Assembly: GCA_020720565.1 (NCBI GenBank)
Contig: DYOK01000042.1
Span: 1-15,193, forward strand
Source of the DNA: Acetofilamentum sp.
GTDB taxonomy: Bacteria > Bacteroidota > Bacteroidia > Bacteroidales > JAFGXI01
DNA: 15,193 nt
Direction of reading: 5' to 3'
Shown here: positions 7,309-14,224 of the stretch, piece after piece
Layout of the letters: each line of letters begins with the position of its first letter
How positions within the stretch are numbered: position 1 is the first letter of the stretch
Notes under the pieces: generated by a model
Database searches by the model: none
The model's input: only the letters and a program-made list of their open reading frames with translations
What the model was told of the DNA's origin: nothing
Program-made: the position numbers and the translations under genes

Positions 7309-8541
7309 TTAGTTTCTGCGATTTCTGTTAGCGAAAAAAGCCTGTTTTTTGGCTGTTTTTTCCTTTTCGAAGGCCTTTTTCTCTTGTGCATTCATGGCCC
7401 TATCGGTTTGTGGAAACGGATGATTTTCGACTACTGGGATACGAATACGTATCAGTTTTTCGATATCTTTTACATAATCGTTTTCCTCGGGTTCGCATAG
7501 CGAAAAAGCCATACCCTCGTCACCTGCTCGCCCCGATCGGCCAATGCGATGCACATAGGTTTCGGAGATATTTGGGATATCGTAATTGATGACATATTTT
7601 AGTTTATCGATATCGATACCGCGAGCAGCAATGTCGGTAGCTACCAGAACGCTTATGGCTTTGTCTTTAAATTTGTTTAATGCATTTTGACGTTGGGTCT
7701 GGGCTTTATCGCCGTGGATGGCAGCGGCTTGTATTTGCTTGCTATTTAGATACTTCGATATCTTGTCGGCACCATGTTTAGTGCGAGCAAAGATTAAGAC
7801 TTGATCCATTTTTGAGTCGTTCAAAATATAGAGGAGCAAATCGTTTTTACTTGACTTATTGGTGTAATACAGAAACTGTTGAATGGTTTCGGCAGTTGAC
7901 GAAACAGGACTAACCTCTACTTTCTTGGGATTGTTTAGAATTTTTCGCGAGAGTTCGACAATATTTTGTGGCATGGTAGCCGAAAAAAACAGGGATTGTC
8001 TTTGGTGCGGAAGTAAGGCGATAATTCGTTTAATGTCGTGAATAAAACCCATATCGAGCATTCGGTCGGCTTCGTCGAGAACAAAATATTCGATATGTTT
8101 TAAGTTGATAAATCCTTGGTCGATTAGGTCGAGCAAGCGACCCGGTGTGGCAATCAATACATCGACGCCTCTTTGTAGAGCTTTAGTTTGTTGGAGTTGC
8201 GATACGCCACCAAAAACAACAGTATTGCTTATTCGTGTGAATGCCCCGTATGTCGAAAAGCTTTCGCCAATTTGTATGGCAAGCTCGCGAGTAGGCGTGA
8301 TTATCAACGCTTTAATGGCATTAGAGCGGTTGGTTTTTTCTCGTTCTTTAAACAAATGTTGTAAGATTGGGATGGCAAAAGCGGCGGTTTTCCCAGTACC
8401 TGTTTGGGCGCTACCCAACACGTCGTGTCGTTGTAAAATTAACGGAATGGCTTGTTGTTGAATGGGTGTGGGTTCGATATAATGCTCTTGGCGTAAGGCT
8501 TTAAGAATGGGGTCTATTAATTGTAGATCTTCAAATGTCAT
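7309..8541 (-). CDS. DEAD-box RNA helicase, RhlE-like
   Basis: This is an ATP-dependent RNA helicase of the DEAD-box family, likely acting in ribosome assembly, RNA decay or cold adaptation. All core motifs are present in order in 410 residues: Q motif (F3 and PTPIQQQ at 24-30), motif I AQTGTGKT (45-52), Ia PTRELA (83-88), Ib TPGRLLD (132-138), II DEAD (156-159), III SAT (187-189), IV LIFART (249-254), V ATDIAARGID (301-310) and VI HRIGRSGRAG (331-340). The short basic tail (EKEKTAKKQAFFANRNRRN) is typical of RhlE-type proteins, and there is no DbpA or CsdA RNA-binding domain, so RhlE is the best subgroup. The ATG at 8541 places the Q-motif phenylalanine at residue 3, as expected. It is 122 bp upstream of the 600-aa gene on the same strand. 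The gene is intact. Confidence 0.93.
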   Translation of the reverse strand: MTFEDLQLIDPILKALRQEHYIEPTPIQQQAIPLILQRHDVLGSAQTGTGKTAAFAIPILQHLFKEREKTNRSNAIKALIITPTRELAIQIGESFSTYGAFTRISNTVVFGGVSQLQQTKALQRGVDVLIATPGRLLDLIDQGFINLKHIEYFVLDEADRMLDMGFIHDIKRIIALLPHQRQSLFFSATMPQNIVELSRKILNNPKKVEVSPVSSTAETIQQFLYYTNKSSKNDLLLYILNDSKMDQVLIFARTKHGADKISKYLNSKQIQAAAIHGDKAQTQRQNALNKFKDKAISVLVATDIAARGIDIDKLKYVINYDIPNISETYVHRIGRSGRAGDEGMAFSLCEPEENDYVKDIEKLIRIRIPVVENHPFPQTDRAMNAQEKKAFEKEKTAKKQAFFANRNRRN

Positions 8542-8626
8542 GTTTAAATTGCTGTAATAAATAATATGGCCAGTTATTAACGTAAAAAGAAAATAATTAG
8601 CTGATTGTTAATAATGCCGATGGATA

Positions 8627-8658
8627 AAAACGTACAGTTAAAAGGATTCTGACTACAA
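8627..8658 (-). promoter_or_regulatory. Possible helicase promoter
   Basis: On the minus strand TTG (8658-8656) is followed after 21 bp by TACGTTTT (8634-8627), one base short of the TAnnTTTG consensus. It lies about 86 bp upstream of the helicase ATG. The match is imperfect, so this is tentative. Confidence 0.3.
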
Positions 8659-8673
8659 TATTTTCACTTTCGG

Positions 8674-8692
8674 AATAGGTCGAGAACCTTAT
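8674..8692 (+). repeat. Degenerate core of the GGTCGAAGACC repeat
   Basis: AATAGGTCGAGAACCTTAT matches the core of copy E (about 15123-15141) at 17 of 19 positions. The upstream flank resembles the family only weakly, so this is either a decayed copy or a chance core. Confidence 0.4.
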
Positions 8693-8760
8693 TTTTTTAC
8701 AAAGGTAAACTACTTTTCGTGAAAGGCAACTTTATAAGGGTTTATTAACCCAGATTACGT

Positions 8761-8798
8761 ACCTGTCTGTCGCCTGCCTGCCAGTAGGTAGGTCAGGT
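8761..8798. repeat. CCTGCC palindrome (second repeat family)
   Basis: ACCTG (8761-8765) pairs with CAGGT (8794-8798), and inside it CCTGCC (8773-8778) pairs with GGTAGG through one wobble. ACCTGTCTGTCGCC (8761-8774) is a 13/14 match to the carA-carB spacer hairpin at 1819-1832, pointing to a dispersed palindromic family. Confidence 0.5.
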
Positions 8799-9106
8799 TA
8801 GAAAAAAACTTATCTATAATACACGCAATCATAGTCTTATAGAGGTTCTTGTTAATCAAAAATCAACAAAATTGTATTTTGAATATTTTTTCAGATTTCG
8901 TATTTGCTCTCGGTTCTATGTCGTAGCAAGTGCCTTTTTTTGGGACAGGCTTTCTCCATGTGGGAACACTTACATAACCAAAAATTTTGTATTTTTAAAA
9001 AACTCTACGCATATGAAAAATAGACCTAAATCGCTAAATCAATTTAATTTGTGTCAGCCTTTCGGCTGTGCGATCCAGACCAAATAATGTTCGCATAGCA
9101 AATTCT

Positions 9107-9868
9107 CTAGAAAGTTATTTTTAATCCGTCGTATGCAGGTAGCACCTTGGATGGCAATTGTTGTATTAAGTCTTGATAAAGACCTAGTTTGTGACTAATG
9201 TGGGTCAAATACGCTTGTTTGGGCTGGCTTAATTTGATAATATCTAAAGCCTGTTCGAGATTAAAATGCGACACATGTGTTTTAATGCGAAGGGCATTGA
9301 TGATTAAAACATCTAAATCCTTTAGTTTGTATCGTTCCGATTCGGGGAGTTGATTCATATCGGTTAAATAGGCCAAATTGCCAATTCTAAACCCCAAAAC
9401 AGGTAATTTGAAATGTACTCCCCTTATAGGAATTATCTTTAAATTTTCGATAAAAAACGGACGATCGTCAATGGTATTGAGCTCAATTTCGGGCACACCA
9501 GGATATTTTTTTTCGGTAAATGCATACGAAAATTCTCTTTTGATGGTACTCAACACATATTCTTCTCCGTATACCTGCATGGGCTTTTGCATCAAATGAT
9601 TGTATGCTCTAACATCGTCTAACCCTGCGGTGTGGTCTTTGTGGTCGTGTGTAAACAGTATAGCGTCTAAAGCGTCAATCTTTTCGTGCAACATCTGCTG
9701 CCTAAAATCGGGGCCGCTGTCAATTACAAACGACAGACCATCGGACTGTATGTGAACCGATGTCCTGAGTCTTTGATCGCGAGGATCGGCCGATTGACAT
9801 ACCGAACATTTACACCCAATAATGGGTACACCCTGCGAAGTTCCAGTCCCGAGAAAAGTGAGTTGCAT
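9107..9868 (-). CDS. PhnP-like metallo-beta-lactamase-fold hydrolase
   Basis: This is a 253-residue MBL-fold enzyme, probably a phosphodiesterase acting on cyclic phosphate or nucleotide-like substrates. The metal-binding motif THDHKDH gives His74, His76, Asp78 and His79. Other ligands are in GVHF, LTDMN and HVSHFN. The N-terminal GTGTSQGVPIIGCKC with Cys19, Cys21 and Cys24, together with a C-terminal histidine (THISHK), reproduces the structural zinc site of E. coli PhnP (three cysteines and a histidine). PhnP acts on ribose 1,2-cyclic phosphate in phosphonate use. However, no other phn genes are present, and many Bacteroidota carry such an orphan, so the substrate is unknown. The ATG at 9868 starts directly at the first beta strand (MQLTFLGTG), as in relatives. 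Upstream is a repeat copy and the divergent fur control region. The gene is intact. Confidence 0.85.
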   Translation of the reverse strand: MQLTFLGTGTSQGVPIIGCKCSVCQSADPRDQRLRTSVHIQSDGLSFVIDSGPDFRQQMLHEKIDALDAILFTHDHKDHTAGLDDVRAYNHLMQKPMQVYGEEYVLSTIKREFSYAFTEKKYPGVPEIELNTIDDRPFFIENLKIIPIRGVHFKLPVLGFRIGNLAYLTDMNQLPESERYKLKDLDVLIINALRIKTHVSHFNLEQALDIIKLSQPKQAYLTHISHKLGLYQDLIQQLPSKVLPAYDGLKITF

Positions 9869-9888
9869 GTTTGAGTATTAAGTAATAT

Positions 9889-9970
9889 GTATAATTTAAT
9901 GTTGTGTTTTATTAAGCCAGAAAATTGATATATCCACTTACAAAAACAAGAAACAGGTCGAAGACCTTAT
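9889..9970 (+). repeat. GGTCGAAGACC repeat family, copy B (best preserved)
   Basis: This 82 bp copy runs from GTATAATTTAATG to the core AGGTCGAAGACCTTAT. The core is a 5-bp stem (AGGTC/GACCT) with a GAA loop. It lies 20 bp upstream of the hydrolase start and faces copy C in inverted orientation. Between the two (9971-10085) I see nothing beyond AT-rich spacer. Confidence 0.75.
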
Positions 9971-10085
9971 CTTATTGCAAAATTAGAAACTAATAGTTTA
10001 TCAGCATCATTCTTTTAGAAACAATGCTTGAATTTATCGAAATACATCAATCTCGGGTTTGTATCTAAAAATCCCCCCTTGGAAT

Positions 10086-10150
10086 TAAGGTCTTCGACCG
10101 ATTACTTGGTTTTATAACTAACAATTTATCAAGCACCTAGCCTTAAAAAA
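10086..10150 (-). repeat. GGTCGAAGACC repeat family, copy C
   Basis: This is the reverse-strand copy. The plus strand reads TAAGGTCTTCGACCG from 10086, and the flank matches copy B when reverse-complemented (for example TTGATAAATT and the TTAAGG/TTAAGC block). It is more diverged than copies A, B and D, and its distal end is unclear. It lies just upstream of the fur operator region. Confidence 0.6.
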
Positions 10151-10168
10151 TGGGATAATGTTTTTTAT

Positions 10169-10183
10169 TGCAACATAGTTGCA
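10169..10183. promoter_or_regulatory. Fur/Zur-like operator, box 1
   Basis: TGCAAC-ATA-GTTGCA is a perfect 6-3-6 inverted repeat covering the -33 element of the fur promoter. A second copy with the same arms lies 38 bp downstream, centre to centre. The position implies repression, most simply autoregulation by the Fur-family protein encoded next. Confidence 0.72.
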
Positions 10184-10208
10184 TTGAATCAGAATCACCG
10201 TATATTTG
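10179..10208 (+). promoter_or_regulatory. fur operon promoter
   Basis: TTG (10179-10181), a 19-bp spacer, and TATATTTG (10201-10208) match the Bacteroidota TTG-n19-TAnnTTTG promoter exactly. Transcription would start near 10215, leaving a leader of about 125 bases. GTTGCA (10216-10221) in the leader could pair with TGCAAC (10252-10257). Both promoter elements are overlapped by the palindromic operators. Confidence 0.7.
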
Positions 10209-10221
10209 CAACACGGTTGCA
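10207..10221. promoter_or_regulatory. Fur/Zur-like operator, box 2
   Basis: TGCAAC-ACG-GTTGCA has the same arms as box 1 and a different 3-bp centre. It overlaps the last two bases of the -7 element and the predicted transcription start. A third half-site, TGCAAC, lies at 10252-10257. Confidence 0.72.
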
Positions 10222-10338
10222 TTTGGGGGTCTTTATCCTACATCTGGTTTTTGCAACTGACTATTTGTCAAACTTATAGATAAAAAAATACGACATTGAA
10301 TAATTACATCATACTTTGATATTGTAAAAAAACCAGCT

Positions 10339-10761
10339 ATGATTGAACATCAAAATACCAATCCTCAAGAATTGCTGCATAGCCATCAGCTTAAAAGCAC
10401 GGCGTGTCGCGAAGGCATTTTGCAAGCTATGCTCGATGTACGTGAGGCCCTTTCGGAACACGAAATCAGAACACATTTATCGGTCGATTTCGACAGAACT
10501 ACTTTTTATCGTTCGTTCAAGACCTTGCTCGAACATCAATTGATTCACAAAATTGTGCTCGACCCGCAAAAGATAAAATACGCCGTACATACACACCGAG
10601 GCTCAGAACACGCACATTTTTATTGCGAACAATGCGATTCGGTTCGCTGTGTCGATGGTATTCACATGCCAGTAGTTCCCCTTCCCGAAGGATATTTGAT
10701 ACATCATACCGATTTAATAATTAGAGGATTGTGTCATAATTGCAACACCAATGTATCATAG
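10339..10761 (+). CDS. Fur-family metal-responsive repressor, probably Zur-like
   Basis: This 140-residue winged-helix regulator belongs to the Fur/Zur/PerR family. The DNA-binding domain spans about 1-82, with the family-typical helix and turn FDRTTFYRSFKTLLEHQLIH (residues 51-70). The dimerisation half carries SEHAHFYCEQC: His91 and His93 with Cys96 and Cys99. With Cys132 and Cys135 (GLCHNCN) these cysteines form the classical structural zinc site. His84 and His86 may join the sensing site. The longer HHDH run of iron Fur is absent, which together with the ZnuD-like receptor next door favours zinc, but the metal cannot be read from sequence. The coding region overlaps the receptor gene by 11 bp, indicating translational coupling. 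Two palindromes over its promoter suggest autoregulation. The ATG at 10339 gives a normal family length. Confidence 0.9.
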   Translation: MIEHQNTNPQELLHSHQLKSTACREGILQAMLDVREALSEHEIRTHLSVDFDRTTFYRSFKTLLEHQLIHKIVLDPQKIKYAVHTHRGSEHAHFYCEQCDSVRCVDGIHMPVVPLPEGYLIHHTDLIIRGLCHNCNTNVS

Positions 10762-13162
10762 TTTTTTTAAATATTATCTAATCAGTCTCATTTTGCTGGC
10801 TTTCGGCTTATCCAGTCAATTGAGGTCACAAACGAACATCGAAGGCGTTGTTTTAGACGAGCTGCATAGTCCTATCTTTGGGGCTACCGTAAGGGAATTA
10901 GGCGGCACCGAAGGCACATTAAGCCAGTCGAATGGCCGATTTAAACTTTCGCTAAAACCACGTGCTAAAGTGGTAATAGAAATTTCGTATTTGGGATATC
11001 GAACCATCGTTGACACGTTATTAGCAGGCTCGAACAAAACCCTAAAATATATTTTAAAACCCGCACTTAATCAGCTACAAGAGGTGGTGGTTCAAGACCA
11101 TTACGAGGCACAACGCCAACGTGCAGAGGCGGTGCATGTCGATGTGCTGTCGACCGATTATCTGCAACAGAACCGAGCCAATAATTTGATTCAGTCGATT
11201 GACCAGATTCCAGGCATACAATCTATGGATATTGGCGGTGGTCAAAGCAAACCCATGATTCGTGGGTTGGGCTTCGATAGAGTGGCGGTGGTCGAAAATG
11301 GTATCAAACACGAAAGTCAACAATGGGGTGCCGATCATGGTCTGGAAATTGATCAAATGGGAATTGACCGAATCGAATTAATAAAAGGCCCACAAGCTCT
11401 ACTCTATGGGTCCGATGCCATTGGTGGTGTGATTGTGCTGCAACAAACCCAAGTTCCAAAAGCCCACACGACAAAATCGTCGCTCGATTTGTGGTCTAAT
11501 TCTAACAATGGACTATGGGGCGTGTCGGGTGGTTTGGGATATAGAGCCGAACGTTGGTTCACCATAGCCCGAATTGGGTATTCCGATTTTGCCGATTTGC
11601 GTGTCCCAAGCGATTCGGTCGATGTATACTCATACAAAGTTCCCTTAAATCAAGGTAAAGTTAGAAATACGGCAGGCCGTGAGATTAATGCACATTTGGT
11701 CCTGGGTTATTTGGGCGAAAAAATCACCCATAAACTGCACGCCAGTGTACTCGATCACCAAGCAGGATTCTTTGCCAACGCCTTTGGGCTCGAACCCCGA
11801 AATGTGGACACGGAATTGCACGATCGTTCGAACCGAGATATTCAGTGGCCCTACCAAACGGTTCAGCATTACAAAGTTAATACACTTTCGAAATGGAATG
11901 CTGGCCACTACCAAATGGAGTTGGAACAAGGTTTACAAGCCAATTTCCGCGAAGAACGTAGCCCATATGTGCAGCATGGTTATATGCCCGCCGAAGTCCC
12001 CGAAAATATGAAATCGATAGCCGATTTAGAAAAAGCATTCGAAAAATGGACATATTCAGCCATTGCCAAATACCATCGGCAATGGAACGAAAATGTTAAA
12101 ACCACAACAGGTTTGTCTTATACGTTTCAAGATAATCAGATCGATGGTATTGGTTTTATAATACCCGCATATCGGCAACATCAGGCCGCCGCATTCGCTT
12201 GGTTCAATCAGGCTTTGAGCCAGAATTTATCTTGGCAAATGGGCGCACGTTTAGATTATACCCATCTAAAATCTGATGCGTATGCCGATTGGTTTACTTC
12301 GCCAATTGTCAACGGTTCAGACACACAAATGGTTTTTTTGACCAGATCTACCGCTTCGCAAAACCAGTGGTTTTCTTGGTCGGGTGCGGTGGGATTAATT
12401 TGGAATAAAGCACATGTATTGACTAAACTTAATCTAGGTAAAAGTTTTAGAATGCCGACGGCAAAAGAATTACACACCAACGGGGTTAATTATCATCATT
12501 TTAGCTTCGAAAAAGGCCATCCAAATTTAAACCCTGAATCGTCGTATCAACTCGATGCAACCATCGAATACCATAAAAAAAACTGGTCTGTGGGCTTAAC
12601 ACCCTATGTCAATTACTTCGATAATTTCATTTACCTGAATCCAACTTCGGAACATGATGTCGTATATGGTGCTGGGCATCAGATTTTTGAATACGAACAA
12701 ACGGCACTCTTTAGGTACGGAGGAGAGATTCACGGCCAATATTCTTTTTACAAGCATTGGCAAACTGGTCTTTCGGCCGATTGGGTTGTGTCCACTCAAT
12801 TGTCGGGAAAAAAACAAGGTTTTACCATCCCATTTTCGCCGCCCCCAAGTGGCCAAGTGTTTTTGAAATGGACATTGGATAGATGGTTAAGCATGCAAGA
12901 CATCTATTTTAAGCTTGATTATCAATATGTAATGAGGCAGAATCGGATTGTCCCTCCCGAAACAGAAACTCCAGCTTACCAACTGTGGCATTTTTCTACA
13001 GGTACAAATGGCCGCATTGCAAAAATGAATTGGGCTTTAACATTTCAAATTAAAAATATTCTTAACACAAAATATTACAATCATATGAGTTATTATAGAA
13101 TGATTAATATGCCAGAGCCGGCCCGAACATTTACAGTGAATTTAAGCATCGAGATAAACTAA
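10751..13162 (+). CDS. TonB-dependent outer-membrane receptor, ZnuD-like
   Basis: This 803-residue outer-membrane transporter is energised by TonB. It begins with a signal peptide (about 1-27, ending LSSQLRSQ). A carboxypeptidase-regulatory-like domain follows (about 29-105; GATVRELGGTEGTLSQSNG, ISYLGYRTIVD), then the plug (about 112-230; IPGIQSMDIGG, MIRGLGFDRVAVVENG, GPQALLYGSDAIGGV), then the beta barrel to the C-terminus (FTVNLSIEIN). The plug segment QWGADHGLEIDQ (191-202) and the barrel segment with HH and FEKGHPNLNPES are typical of the zinc-receptor (ZnuD-like) subgroup rather than siderophore or SusC types. No internal TonB box was identified with confidence. The start overlaps the end of the Fur-family gene by 11 bp, and the two encoded lipoproteins follow on the same strand. 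The most likely substrate is zinc or a zinc complex, inferred from family and context. Heme or another metal complex is the alternative. Confidence 0.9.
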   Translation: MYHSFFKYYLISLILLAFGLSSQLRSQTNIEGVVLDELHSPIFGATVRELGGTEGTLSQSNGRFKLSLKPRAKVVIEISYLGYRTIVDTLLAGSNKTLKYILKPALNQLQEVVVQDHYEAQRQRAEAVHVDVLSTDYLQQNRANNLIQSIDQIPGIQSMDIGGGQSKPMIRGLGFDRVAVVENGIKHESQQWGADHGLEIDQMGIDRIELIKGPQALLYGSDAIGGVIVLQQTQVPKAHTTKSSLDLWSNSNNGLWGVSGGLGYRAERWFTIARIGYSDFADLRVPSDSVDVYSYKVPLNQGKVRNTAGREINAHLVLGYLGEKITHKLHASVLDHQAGFFANAFGLEPRNVDTELHDRSNRDIQWPYQTVQHYKVNTLSKWNAGHYQMELEQGLQANFREERSPYVQHGYMPAEVPENMKSIADLEKAFEKWTYSAIAKYHRQWNENVKTTTGLSYTFQDNQIDGIGFIIPAYRQHQAAAFAWFNQALSQNLSWQMGARLDYTHLKSDAYADWFTSPIVNGSDTQMVFLTRSTASQNQWFSWSGAVGLIWNKAHVLTKLNLGKSFRMPTAKELHTNGVNYHHFSFEKGHPNLNPESSYQLDATIEYHKKNWSVGLTPYVNYFDNFIYLNPTSEHDVVYGAGHQIFEYEQTALFRYGGEIHGQYSFYKHWQTGLSADWVVSTQLSGKKQGFTIPFSPPPSGQVFLKWTLDRWLSMQDIYFKLDYQYVMRQNRIVPPETETPAYQLWHFSTGTNGRIAKMNWALTFQIKNILNTKYYNHMSYYRMINMPEPARTFTVNLSIEIN

Positions 13163-13204
13163 AGTGCTCGACCTGATTAACTGGCAGATTTATTGAGCGA
13201 GCCT

Positions 13205-13226
13205 TCTGCCCCACCTTGCAGGCAGA
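13205..13226. repeat. Hairpin between receptor and first lipoprotein
   Basis: TCTGCC (13205-13210) pairs with GGCAGA (13221-13226) around a 10-base loop in the 108 bp spacer. It resembles the CCTGCC palindromes of Bacteroidota intergenic regions. Only a weak T-stretch follows, so at most partial termination or mRNA processing is likely. Confidence 0.4.
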
Positions 13227-13270
13227 CATTTTAACTTGCAATTTTTAGATTTCAACAAATAAACAATAAG

Positions 13271-14092
13271 ATGAACACAATAAACAAATGGACGATTGGT
13301 CTAATTATCATTAGTTTAGGCTTGGCATCGTGCCGAAAAGATGAAGCTGAACCCGTCGCAAAACCAAGCATAAGTGGGTTCGAGGTAGGATTACAAAACA
13401 GCATGACAGCATACCTTGGAGCTGACTTGCATCTGGAAGCCGAAGTTGTCGCCGAAGGGAAAATATCGACTATCCAACTCGAAATTCATTCGGGAGAAGA
13501 AGTGCGTCAAATCGCCTTAGAATGGGAATTTGATTCGTTGTATACGAAATTTTCTGGTTTAAAAAACACTACTTTTCACGAACACGTCGACATCCCATTG
13601 ACAGTCGATACGGGACATTATCACGTGCATTTTATTGTGACCGATCAAACCGGACAGCAAACCCTTGTGGAGTCCGATTTGCACATCGAATTCCCTAGCG
13701 ATGTTCAAGTCCCAGTTATTTCCATAAGCTCTGCCCCAACTAATGGACAAGCATTTACCAACGGACAAGCCATTCGCATTGCTGGTACAGTAGGCGACGA
13801 GACGGCATTAGGCGGTTTGTTAGTCGCCTTAGTTAGAGCCGATCAGTTATTAACCGATGCTCAAGTTAGCTCCAATAATTCAATAGTACTGGTGCATACC
13901 CACGAGTTTCCTGATTCAAAGAACTACAGCTTCGATATAAGTATCCATGTGGGCACAGCTCAAGATTTTAATAATCCATCGCAAACCATTACATGGCAGT
14001 CGGGCGAGTATTATCTATTGGTAAAAACGAAAGATGCATTTGGTGGCAATTGGACTTACTCTGCACATTATCCAATTCAAGTAACGATTTAA
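13271..14092 (+). CDS. His-rich surface lipoprotein with DUF4625-like domain
   Basis: This is a 273-residue lipoprotein with a signal peptide and lipobox LASC, the lipidated Cys being residue 21. The mature start CRKDEAE places a lysine and two acidic residues after the cysteine, resembling the lipoprotein export signal that sends Bacteroidota lipoproteins to the cell surface. Residues about 32-140 look like DUF4625: KPSISGFEVG, YLGADLHLEAEVVAEGK, FHEHVDIPL and GHYHVHFIVTD. A second beta-rich segment (about 148-273) is not identified. His54, His103, His105, His116, His118 and His120 make a plausible metal-binding cluster. It follows the ZnuD-like receptor by 108 bp, so metal capture or delivery is a reasonable inference, not shown. 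The stop codon TAA is the first three bases of a GGTCTTCGACC repeat copy. Confidence 0.8.
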   Translation: MNTINKWTIGLIIISLGLASCRKDEAEPVAKPSISGFEVGLQNSMTAYLGADLHLEAEVVAEGKISTIQLEIHSGEEVRQIALEWEFDSLYTKFSGLKNTTFHEHVDIPLTVDTGHYHVHFIVTDQTGQQTLVESDLHIEFPSDVQVPVISISSAPTNGQAFTNGQAIRIAGTVGDETALGGLLVALVRADQLLTDAQVSSNNSIVLVHTHEFPDSKNYSFDISIHVGTAQDFNNPSQTITWQSGEYYLLVKTKDAFGGNWTYSAHYPIQVTI

Positions 14093-14170
14093 GGTCTTCG
14101 ACCTATTTGTTGTTTTTGTAACTTACCAAATATCAATCTACTAGATTATAAAATAAAACATAAATTATAC
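14090..14170 (-). repeat. GGTCGAAGACC repeat family, copy D
   Basis: This copy lies on the reverse strand. Its complement aligns closely with copy B: GTATAATTTA at one end, TTACAAAAACAA before the core, and a perfect GGTCGAAGACC core at 14093-14103. Its edge, TAAGG, supplies the stop codon of the preceding lipoprotein (14090-14092). It fills most of the 132 bp spacer between the two lipoprotein genes. Confidence 0.75.
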
Positions 14171-14178
14171 AAACTACG

Positions 14179-14207
14179 CTCTAATTCTCCCTTCGGGGGT
14201 TCGAGAG
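14179..14207 (+). promoter_or_regulatory. UUCG hairpin in the leader of the second lipoprotein
   Basis: CTCT (14179-14182) pairs with AGAG (14204-14207), and CCC (14189-14191) pairs with GGG (14196-14198) around a UUCG tetraloop. It lies 18 bp before the next ATG and has no T-run, so it may stabilise the downstream message or modulate translation. This is weakly supported. Confidence 0.35.
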
Positions 14208-14224
14208 TAAATTAACATACCGAC

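Larger units (their letters stand above)
8542..9106. other. 565-bp gap between helicase and hydrolase genes
   Basis: No convincing gene was found. It holds a possible helicase promoter (8627-8658), a degenerate repeat core (8674-8692), a CCTGCC/GGTAGG palindrome (8761-8798), and an unexplained GC-richer stretch at about 8880-9090. In that stretch AAGTG (8928-8932) can pair with CACTT (8967-8971), GCCT (8932-8935) with AGGC (8947-8950), and CAGCC-TTTC-GGCTG (9055-9068) forms a tight hairpin. An ATG at 9013 opens a 24-codon plus-strand frame ending at 9087 that contains this hairpin. A small structured RNA, a leader peptide or a decayed sequence are all possible. Confidence 0.5.

Noticed and set aside
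8872..9087. 71-aa plus-strand frame
   Set aside because: It has a TTG start, an odd aromatic-rich composition and no recognisable domain. Only its last 24 codons (ATG at 9013) are worth a look.
9107..9868. Phosphonate (phn) operon membership of the PhnP-like gene
   Set aside because: No C-P lyase or phosphonate transport genes are in the window. The similarity is limited to the fold and zinc site.
10024..10068. 14-codon frame between repeat copies B and C
   Set aside because: It is too short, with no promoter or initiation signal, in AT-rich spacer.
11679..12011. 110-aa plus-strand frame within the receptor gene
   Set aside because: It is a shadow in another frame of an intact TonB receptor and has no domain pattern.
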